This document shows, one piece after another, positions 55,201 to 64,000 of a stretch of 64,000 nt of DNA (position 1 is its first letter; each line of letters starts with the position of its first letter). The notes beneath the pieces are model-generated. The model worked only from the letters and a program-made list of their open reading frames with translations, did not search any database and had not been told where the DNA came from. The DNA is from Todiramphus chloris collaris (Eukaryota > Chordata > Aves > Coraciiformes > Alcedinidae): contig JANVCC010000185.1 of the NCBI GenBank assembly GCA_025345505.1, forward strand, positions 3,092,500 to 3,156,499, read 5' to 3'. The translations under genes were made by a program, and so were the position numbers.

Positions 55201-57492
55201 AGGAGGCTGTATTCGTTAGCAGAGATGTTCCTGTCATTAGCACTGACTCACCAGTCACCTTCCGTGACCCAGACTGCACCGGAGCGGAAAGGAGCTGCCC
55301 CACAAAGCTGGAGCAGCACCCGTAACCAGTGTCTGAGGAGCCTCAGTACGACGACTCTCTCACTAAGGTGACCACACGTAACAAGCAGGGCTTGGCAATT
55401 TGATCGAGAAGAACTCGGGTTGACAAGGAACACAGTCATGGACAAAGAAACCATCGCCGCAATCTCTGCGGTGAAGCTGGTGTAACTTTACCCCTGCCAA
55501 AGAGATTTAGGTGCACGTACCTTCTGACCCTGCATGTTCCAGGTGGCCACAAAAATCCCAATATTGCGATCAGGGAAATATCTGCTCAGTTCTTCTGCTC
55601 CCAGTAAGGCACCGCTCGCCAGAAGGCTGCCTTCCAAATAGCTTCTGTAACGGAAGACCCATAAAAGAGCTTCTAAGAGCCAGGCCATGAGTGTGAGAGC
55701 AAGAGAGATGCTGCACAGGTGCTGTGAGAAGAAGACTGAAGCCATCCCAAGTCTTCAGTCCCTCTGGTACTTATCCCAGCCCCAAAATGAAGAGATTGGT
55801 CTGCCATTTGAGTACCCTGAACAGCTCAGTTTACTCCAAACACGAACATATCTCTGCTCTTCTCAGTGTTCTGGCACCAAGTTGCTCCTAACCAGGAACT
55901 CAAACTCATATTCTTCCAAGTTAAACAACTGGTCGAGTCTGAGGTCTAAAAGAGCATCACCTTCCCAAGGGCAGCTCTGCCCCGCAGCACCTGCCTCTCC
56001 AAAGAGCACAGCGCTTATGAAAGCGAGAGGGATCAGCAAAAGGGCTGCAGCTTGAATAAGCAATTTTAATCTTGCATAAGCTCACGTCAGGGAACGCTGG
56101 GCAACTAACTCACCAGTCTACCCAGTCGCCCACCAGACTCCCAACAGCTCCGCAGAGAGAACCGAAAGAAAACCCCTCATGATGAAGAGTAACAATCAAT
56201 CCCTGGGGCTTTTTTTTTACCAGAGAGTTTCAAGCTAAAATATTTGGGGGTTTTACCTTCCATTTAACATTTTGGTGGAAACCAAGTGTACTTTTAGATG
56301 TAAATAAAACCCCCAAAGGCAGTTTTTTCCCACTTGTTAGCATGCGCAGCTACTGCTTCTTCATTTTCCAACGAGATTACTTAACTACTACAAGCAAGCT
56401 GTCAGCAAATCACACATTTACACCCGGCTGAAGGGAGCAAATAGAGAGTATTTATACTAATCTCTTCATCTTCAGACTATTCCCAGGCTCCGCAGCAGGT
56501 TAAACAACACAAACCAACTTTTAGGCTTTACTGAGACATTGGAAGGTCCCTGTCCCTGCCCAGTGGGGCCCCCCAGGGCAGCTGGCTCCCTGCTAACACA
56601 CCCCAGACTCTGCCCAGATAACGTGGGGGACGTACCTGCTTCGGACATCCCTGGAGCGAATGGGGGTGAGCAGGCTGAACGTGGACTTCATGGAGTCTGT
56701 GGAGCAATTGTCGTAGACCATCCCATTGCCGTGCAGCCTGGTGTCGCTCAGGCTGCTGCTCACCCTCCCAAACTTCTGCTGAGAATGATGTGGATAATCC
56801 GCGCAATCCCAGTCGATCCTATTAGCTGTCCTCAGCGGGTGAGAGGCCGCACTGAGCTCCACGGGAGGCAGAGGTCGAGCCGGCATTATTTGGGACAGCC
56901 GGGGTTTGCCGCCTGCAAACGCTTTCCCCCGCAGAAGCCCACCAAAGGCACTGGAGATCTCAGAGGCTCGTTTCCCCAGGTCAGAGGTGCCTCCTCTGCT
57001 CTTCCCCACGGAACTGGCTTCCGAGGCGTCCGGTGAACCGTGCAAGGAATTCTGCTGGCAGCACTGGTGGCAGGGGCTTGCCTTACCCCCGACGAGAGGG
57101 CTGAGGGATGCTTCCTGCAGAGAACCGTTTGAGGAACTTGTCTCATTGGGATCAGTCAGACTTTCCTGACTAGTTCTAAACCTTCTCCACTTTCTCCAGC
57201 TCTTCTCATCCAGAGATGCAGCGCGCTCCAGACGGGGCTTCCGAGGAGGCCTTGGAGTGATTGATTTAATTTTCATATTAGCTTTGAGTTCACCCGGTAG
57301 CAGCTTTAAGGTTTCATTCAGAGAGGTGCCTACACTTGAAGGATCCTGAAAGGTAAGCACCCCGTTGCCACCAGCCTCCTTCTTTGCTGCTTTGCCAGCT
57401 TTTTTAGCATGCAGGTCCTGCACTGCCCCACCTTCCATGCTCCGAGTAACACATGCCCCTGAGTGCTGTGGAAATCCATTGGGAGTACTCAT
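49258..57492 (-). CDS. INPP5E: INPP5E, inositol polyphosphate 5-phosphatase E
   Basis: INPP5E removes the 5-phosphate from PI(4,5)P2 and PI(3,4,5)P3 in the primary cilium. Ten coding exons, minus strand: 56636..57492, 55521..55644, 54736..54833, 53531..53655, 53135..53254, 52636..52743, 51685..51846, 51024..51139, 50456..50592, 49258..49390. They join to 659 aa (human 644, also ten exons). Residues 1-285 are a basic, Ser/Pro-rich N-terminus with [20 protein letters not shown]. The catalytic domain runs from about 310: TWNMQGQK at 320-327, WFGDFNFRL at 489-497, SDHRPV at 597-602. The protein ends with the prenylation box CSIS (656-659), equivalent to human CSVS. The start has no upstream in-frame ATG of note. 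The 5'UTR probably reaches the CpG island near 58.2-58.7 kb through an unlocated intron. Confidence 0.96.
53312..53515 (-). mobile_element. CR1 LINE 3' end in an INPP5E intron
   Basis: Starts with the characteristic terminal ATAGAATCATTTAGGTTGG, then GACCTTTAAGACCATCAAGT and CCTCCCTGGGCAAGGTCAGC. This is a good match to the antisense CR1 end, so it reads on the minus strand in INPP5E sense. It nearly abuts the exon at 53531. Confidence 0.9.
53960..54340 (+). mobile_element. CR1 LINE fragment in an INPP5E intron, opposite orientation
   Basis: Sense CR1 series: GGGGCTGTTCAGCTTGGAGA, GAAGGCTCCAGGGAGACCTT, CTGGCCCAGGCTGCCCAGAA and a GGGGGGTTGGACCGGGTAAG-like end. It reads on the + strand, against INPP5E, and forms an inverted pair with the CR1 at 53.3 kb. 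Confidence 0.9.
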
Positions 57493-59129
57493 TTCTCCCC
57501 CAGGTACCAGCTATGGGCACTGCTCCATCGGAGGAGATCCTCACCGCACAGCTTCCTTCCCTTGCTTACCCTGCAAGTTGACCTTGGAAAGACATGGAAA
57601 CTGAAGACAGCTCAAGTCTTTAGCTGACAACAAAGGGCAGGAGTACGTGTAGGCAGAGGCATTGTCTGCAAGGTTTCCAGAGGTAGGATACCTGGATTTC
57701 CCCAAGAGAAACACACAAGAATGACAGGTTATTGAGCTGCAAACTTTACTCCTTTATCAGAAAGCAAGCTCCTCGCTCTAGAACAATTCACACCGTAACA
57801 CGACCTTGTTAGAAAACCAGCGGGATTTTCTTGTGGGTGCTTTTTCAGGAGCAGAAAGCACTGAACTGACTTCCTCGCTGCCACGGGCATCTCTGGGCCG
57901 AGGCTGTGATTACCGTTAGCGCGAAAGGAAACTAAAATTGTGCATAAATCACAAAAATGATGGTTTGCTCTCCTTGCTACCAGTACAACCGGCCTCTGGC
58001 TGCCCACAGCACTCGGTGCCAGAGGGCAGGAAATTTCCAGCCATCTCAGCTTCCACCCTGAGCTCCCACTGGGGAGATCGCCAACACCTTTCCTCGCTTT
58101 GCCCCAACCCTCGGACACTGCTGCTGAACCCGGGAAAACGCCCGAGGGGCGGTTTTAGGGATGCGGGATAGGGGTCCAAGGCAGACCCCTGCCCGCGGGG
58201 AGGGCGAAGCCTCTCGCTGTTCTGCAGTTACCGCAAACCAAACGGCCCCCCCGGTCAGCCTGGAAAGGCAAAATCCCCTTCAAGCTCCCCCCGCTTCGGG
58301 CCCCGAGGGGCACCCGCCCGCCTTCTCCGCTGCCCGGGCAGGAGGAGCGGCTTCAGCAGCTCCTCGCCTCATCACCCCCACCTCGGCCCCGCCAGCCCCA
58401 GGACACGGGGGCCGGGACCCCCCCTGGCCGCGGTCCTCCCCACAAGCAGGCCCCAAGCGGCACCGACCTCCCCGCCCGCCCCGGCAGGGGCCGGCTCGGC
58501 TGCGCTGGCCTCGGCTGCACTTCACCCGCCGCTGCGGGCGGGGCGGGACGGGACGCGGCCCGGGATCTTCACCAGCTCCACGGCCTCACCCTTTCCCACG
58601 GAGCCTCCCGGGAAGCAGGGCCGGCAGCCGCCCCAGGCCCGGCCCGGCGGGCGGTGGAGGCCGCCCCAGCCCCGCTGCTCGCCCGCGGCCCGGCCCGCCC
58701 GTAGCAACGGCGAGGAGGCGACGCTGGGCGCGCCCCGCGGGCGGTAGCGGCGCCCCCTGGGGGCTCGGAGGACTAAAATTAAAGTCAAATTTAAAAAAAA
58801 AAAACCCATAAAATTTAATAATAATAAAAAAAATAACATAAAATATAATAAATTAAAATGTCATACCGTTCCAGGTTACGGCGCATTTAAATAAGCAGTT
58901 TAAAAGCAAAATATTTTGTACTGTAAAAAAGCCAAAACCCAAGGTTGTTTAGATGAAGTTTACATCATTTGCACATTTCACTGAAAAACATGAAACCAGT
59001 TCCAGCACCCAGCCAGCACTCTCCCCGCCCCCTCTCTCTAAAGGGATTACCTCCAAAGGGACAGGAGAGGTTTCTTCGCTCAGCTTCCTAAAGCAATAAC
59101 CACAAGAAGAAGTAAAATGTGAAAGTGCT
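57493..59129. other. INPP5E upstream region and INPP5E-SEC16A spacer
   Basis: No coding exon recognised. It comprises about 0.65 kb of ordinary sequence, a CpG island (58140-58760) and a sharply AT-rich stretch at 58770-58880. The 650-bp + strand open frame in the island is compositional. Confidence 0.6.
58140..58760 (-). promoter_or_regulatory. INPP5E: CpG island, likely INPP5E promoter
   Basis: CpG-dense sequence 0.65-1.27 kb upstream of the INPP5E start codon. It is the only island between INPP5E and the SEC16A 3' end. An upstream noncoding exon is inferred because the sequence next to the ATG is not CpG-rich. Confidence 0.6.
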
Positions 59130-60744
59130 CCAGAGCGCAAAATATTTTATTCAAGAATTTACAGTGTCAAATCTTACACTTAGGAAAGAGCCGCCCCCAG
59201 CTCAAAGGGAGCCTTGGTGAAGGAAGTTGTTTGGCAGTCTCTACTGCAAGGAGGAAGCGGCAGCAGCCCGGCTGAATTCGAGGAAAGCCAAGTGTCTGAC
59301 TGGGTTTCAATTATAGAAAAGTAAGCCACACCGACTGCTGCTGCCCACCTCTGGAATCGAGTATGGACCATTATGCAAAAGGTTTCTAATCCCCCCTCCC
59401 CCAAACAGCACTTTACTTCGGCTACATACAAACCTTGTAGGACATACATAAGGTTATTGAGATGGCAGAAAGGTGGAGTTCTTCAGGAGAAGGAAAAAAA
59501 TAAAACCCAAAACGACAAAGAAACCACAATCGGGGCCCAACACTGGGAATTTCACATTCATGTTATTTCTACTCACGGGCAGAAATTCAAGTAAAATGAA
59601 AGAGTTTGGTGGCAAGTTCTAAATAAAATATGGCCTAATGTTTTAATAAATATTTAAAGTTTATTTCTCTCTTTGCAGATAATTCAGATTCCTCGGTGAA
59701 TATGAACGTCGCGTATCACGGTTTGCGAGATTTCCTCTACTAAACCTACAGATTTTTTAAGTCCATCGGCAGAGGTCTAATCCGTCTACTTTTAGTACAT
59801 TGGAAATTCAGCTGTTAGCTATTTAAGACCTTGGTTATTTTAGTAATGGAAACTCAAGAACAGAAGATTATGCTGATTCTGGCACTCAACAGGAAGAAGT
59901 AAAAAAAAAAAAAAAAACCCCAAACTTTCATCTTCCAAGCTGTTATCACCTTCATCACACAGTGCCAGCAGTTTGAGAGAAAGCAAATAACCGTATTGCA
60001 CTTAAAGGAACAACTCACTCATCAAACAGCACAGCGTTGGCTATGATACAGACAGCTTCTGTCAGACTATACAATTCGCTTTACAAGGAGTCTAAACCAC
60101 AAACTACAGACGTACTCTAGGTAAGATTCAAATCGAGTCACTATTAGATTACAGTCACAGTTTTCATTCAATACAGGTCAATTTATTTGGATGAGCTATG
60201 GCTCCCTCCCCCCTTTCAGAAAACAATCCCGTTCGATACGCTGACAGACCGAGGCCTGTTCGATAAGCATCACAATTGTGCATGGTCCTCTTAAGGCCAC
60301 AGAGTGTTGTGTTACAACATGGACCTGGGGTTTTCCCTCCCGCCCCCGCTGGGAGGGGAGCATCCTTCAGAAATTAAGGAATCCCTGAAACTGTGTCTTC
60401 CAAGGTCACGCTCGTAGGTTTAAAATAACCAAGGAATAAATTGCCTACGCAATTTATACATCGTTTTTGTAACAGACAGCAACTATTCCCTCCCTTGTGT
60501 CTATTCTTGATCACAGCAGCGCTATTTTTAAAAGGAAAAGGTACATTATTTCATATTTGGTAATGATTGGCCTAGACGAGGCGCAAGTAGGGAGACCATG
60601 AGAAACAGAAAAAAAAAAATCACCCATCATTAAATTTCTGTCATGTCAACTGCAGGTAGCACTGATAGCACGTCCCGTGAGATTGACTAGTACTCAGAAG
60701 AGTTCTTTGTATGCTCAGAATTCCAAATACAAAGCCATTGTATT
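59130..60744 (-). other. SEC16A: SEC16A 3'UTR
   Basis: Noncoding AT-rich sequence between the SEC16A stop and a minus-strand AATAAA at 59146..59151. Several internal AATAAA-type hexamers (for example near 59655) allow shorter forms. Confidence 0.7.
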
Positions 60745-63700
60745 TTACTTCAATGCTGGATACTTCCTCTGTCCGATTCTTCCTAGTCTGGAACTTCCAG
60801 TGCCTGCAGGAGACTGAAAAAAGAAGAATAGGAATAAAAATCTTGTGTAAAAGCGTCGTACTGGAAGCAAAATGAAAAGAGTTGTCACTGTAGTAGGAAC
60901 TCAAACCTGTTAAACAAGTGCTGCACTGGTCTGTGTGCAGATCTAACACCACAAGCAACAGTGCAGATTAAGACAGTGCAACAAAATCACGCGTTAGTTC
61001 AATAGCTTTGTTCCAAGCGAAGACGACGCCTTTACTCACTTGTGCAAATTGAGAAGGGTTGTAGAACGGTACCGTTCCCGCGGAAGGTCCCCCCGGAGGT
61101 GGCACAGCAGCAGGCTAGAAAGCAGAGAATGCTGAAGTTAGAGAACAGCAGAGCTTCCCTGCCTCTCAAACGTCGTTGGCTTCATCATACAGAGCAAATG
61201 GTCACAGTAATAACGGCAGCAACACGGCGCGCGCAGCGCATTGCAACACCCGCCCAGCGCCGGTGCGGTTTGCGTCCGGCTCTTTAACGTTACTGCTCGA
61301 TGTAGGAACTGGCGAGACAATGTCACATGCAGCAACTGTAAAGAGCTCCGAAAATCCAAAGCATGCAAAACCAAAACAAGGCACCGGTGCGACTTTGCTG
61401 AATTAGTACCTCCTGCTTTTGTTAGTAGACCTTTGGACTCGCCCCAAAGGAAACGTTCTACCCTAAGTTTTGCCTTACTAAGAAATATCGGAAAGAGTTG
61501 GTGTCACCCCTTTACGGGGACCCCCCAGCACTGGAACTCAGAGCAGAGATGAAGCATTCCTTTAATTCCTACAGGGGCTTTTGCAGATCAAACAGGCCGT
61601 GGTATTACTAATGATTTGAGACTGGCGGTGGCAGCAGAGTGACCAGGTTTTGCTTGTGAGAGTCCTTTTAGGATGTTGTTTGGTTTCTTTTTTTTTTTTT
61701 TTGGTTTTGTTTAAAATCAACAGATTTCTTTGGTATCCTCAGAAAGAGCTGATCAAAAAATTTTAAGTGAATCTCTTAGGAAGGTGAGCACGAACAAAAA
61801 GCATGCCTGGATTACATGCACTCTCTTGAATACAAAACACTCTGAAGACCCTGTTTGAGTGTTAAAAGGAACACTACATCATTAGTTACTTCTAATATTA
61901 CTTCTGTGAAATGAGAGGAGGGGAAAATGACTAAAAGTAGCATTAGTATTTGAGCAAATGCAAAGTAAAGAGGGGAAAAGTAAATAACATAAATGAGAAT
62001 GGCCAGCCACATGTACCTGATTAAAATGCTGGCTTACTTCACGTGATAATGAACTCATTGAACTAGAGCGCGAAAGCTACAAAACAGCAAGAACACACAA
62101 ATACAAAAAAAACACAAATAAAGAAGTCGTCATGCATGTCACTGCCCCAAGCTTTCAGTCGTTTTATTCAATTTTAAAAGTCTCACTGCCAAAGGTTAAA
62201 CCAACTTCAAGTTAAAAAGAAAACAAAAAACCAAAAAAAAAAAACCAACACAAAAATGTAAAGCCAGAAGTTAGTTTAAATCAAAAGGACTTCTTAAAGC
62301 ACAAAATTATGTAGGTATAGAAAACATTTAGTAGGAACAAAGGTAATGTTACTCTGCCTGGCACATGGCAATCTGTTCTCCTCAACGTGTCTTGCAGTTT
62401 AATATTAGTGAAATTATACACATGCATGGAGGCAAGAAGAGGCCCTCAACCTGCTACTGACATTTTACTCTGAATAAGGCTGGTAAAAGAATATTTATAT
62501 ATCAAAAAAAAAGGAGATGACACCACAGTATGTAGGACACGGAGCCTGAGCTTCTTGCATGGGCTTAGAGGTTTTTTTCAGCACAATTTTGGAGCAGTCA
62601 TGATTCCATCTTGGCTGCTCATTAGCAATGACCCAGTTACTTGTTGGTTTAGATGGCCCGTGTTAAGTCCACTACAAATGAATGGCTTAAATATGTTGCA
62701 AAAGTCATTAGCTAACTACTTTGAATCAAGCCTTACCTCTCCTGACTGGGAGCCATCGGGGTTAGAAACAGGAAGTCCAGATCCAGGAGGAAGGATCGCA
62801 GGGTTTAAATACTACAGGAAAACAACACACTTCTGTTTATCTTTGTTTCTACGAGGCTGTTTCCCATTTTTGCCATACTGATCCCCCTGAAGCAGAAGGC
62901 TACGATACATTGGGCCCAGCAGCGCATGGCTCCTCCTATGTCTTCGGTCCCTTTCCTGACACATCCTGCACCTGACAACCTGCAGCCCTGCAGGAAATGC
63001 AACTTGTGATGGGCTTCCCACTTCCATTGTCACTTGCATTTCTTTAACTACAATGCTACACACCAAGGTATTCCCTACAACATCATGCTTTGCACGTACC
63101 GTGGCTAGGAAACGACTAGTCAGAATCATGAGGGGTTTTTAATGAGAAGTTTGACTTGTGTATACCAGATGTTCTCTCTAACCCACCTCTGGTTCCACTG
63201 CTGCAGCAGGATCCACGTTGGGTTGATTTGCAGCTGCCGTGTGCTCTGTGGCACCAGTCCCTTCCAGTGGCTGGGGTTCCCCTGGAACTACAAAGGAAAT
63301 GGGATTTAACTAAATGCACCACAGCTGGGTGCTTAATTCCACAGGTTGAGAAGCAGGGACAGCAGCAGAACTGAATTTCTACAATACAAGGACAACCTTG
63401 GTGCAGCACAGCACATAGTGAAAGCAGAAAAAACCCCAACAGATGGTAAGCAAGAGTGCAGGTAAGAACTCGCCCTTTCTTTGATCAAATAACAATCCTG
63501 GAACCAGGAACGGGTGGTGGGAGAGGGCACGAGATACTGAGCAACACAGGAATACTACACAGTCCAAATTGTGCTCTTTGGGTGGCCTAGTCACTCTGCA
63601 ATGGGGGAATTAAAAAGTAAACAAAGAATCCCTTTGCAGCATGCAGAGCTGGGCTTTACTAACCCATTCCCTTCACTGCAGTTCCCAGATTAATTCTACT

Positions 63701-64000
63701 TCTAACTCAAAGTGGAGCTGGAGACTGAACACTGTTCAATGTTCATTAACGGCTCCGTAATGTGCACACAGCCCAGAGGGAGTCAGGTAACCACGCACCC
63801 AGAAATAACCACACAACCTCCTCACCATTTATCCACTCATGACACACCTGAGTTTGGAACAAACACATTTGCAGGAACTGGCATTGGTGCCAAGGGGGCA
63901 AAGAGGTCTGATGGTGCAGGAAGGGCACCACTTGACTTGGTTCCACCCGGATTCAGGACGTCAACGTAACGGGCTCTGCTTCCAGCTAAAAGAGAAAAAT
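60745..64000 (-). CDS. SEC16A: SEC16A, COPII coat scaffold at ER exit sites (3' part only)
   Basis: SEC16A organises ER exit sites and recruits COPII components such as SEC23 and SEC13. The window holds its last six coding exons, minus strand: 63848..63985, 63187..63287, 62737..62811, 62017..62076, 61040..61114, 60745..60813. Together they encode about the last 172 residues and continue beyond the right edge. Diagnostic matches to the human C-terminus are ARYVDVLNPGGT, PLAPMPVPANVFVPN, SMSSLSREVSQHFNQ, VPFYNPSQFAQ and GSSRLGRIGQRK. All phases agree and the sites are GT-AG. The region is Pro/Ser/Ala-rich and probably disordered. The final residues (YPALK) differ from human (HLVLN). Confidence 0.94.

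Noticed and set aside
58161-58811. 216-aa + strand open frame
   Set aside because: Pro/Arg/Gly composition of a CpG island without stops. No exon boundaries or family similarity, and it runs into AT-rich sequence.

Overview
This is vertebrate, almost certainly avian, genomic DNA. Genes are split into many short exons with GT-AG introns. CpG-rich promoters alternate with AT-rich introns. The interspersed repeats are CR1 LINE 3' ends plus one LTR of a type familiar from bird genomes. Gene order and orientation match the human 9q34.3 block DNLZ-CARD9-SNAPC4-ENTR1-PMPCA-INPP5E-SEC16A, with only PMPCA on the + strand. All family assignments rest on translated exons compared with remembered human proteins; no search was run.

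Layout: 1-6.3 kb has no recognisable coding exon; it may hold the 3'UTR of a + strand neighbour (GPSM1 by synteny) and two CR1 relics. DNLZ (-) lies at 6.37-7.8 kb, with a 45-bp minisatellite in its promoter island. CARD9 (-) lies at 8.2-15.6 kb, followed by about 4.7 kb with no recognised exon. SNAPC4 (-) fills 20.35-37.2 kb with 22 exons whose reading phases join into one 1558-aa frame. ENTR1 (-) is at 37.7-41.0 kb, head-to-head with PMPCA (+) at 41.2-46.5 kb (ATGs 208 bp apart). INPP5E (-) at 49.3-57.5 kb is tail-to-tail with PMPCA. The last six coding exons and 3'UTR of SEC16A (-) occupy 59.1-64 kb and run off the right edge.

The genes do not form one pathway. DNLZ and PMPCA serve mitochondrial import and protein maturation. 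CARD9 is a myeloid innate-immune adaptor. SNAPC4 is the DNA-binding subunit of the snRNA promoter complex. ENTR1 acts in endosomal recycling, INPP5E in ciliary phosphoinositide control and SEC16A at ER exit sites. I found no undescribed biological system. The points most worth checking are a glutamine at a CARD9 zinc-ligand position, the minisatellite of YY1-like motifs upstream of DNLZ, an ISRE/ETS site upstream of CARD9, a sense LTR with a poly(A) signal inside PMPCA, and an 18-base G run beside a SNAPC4 splice acceptor.
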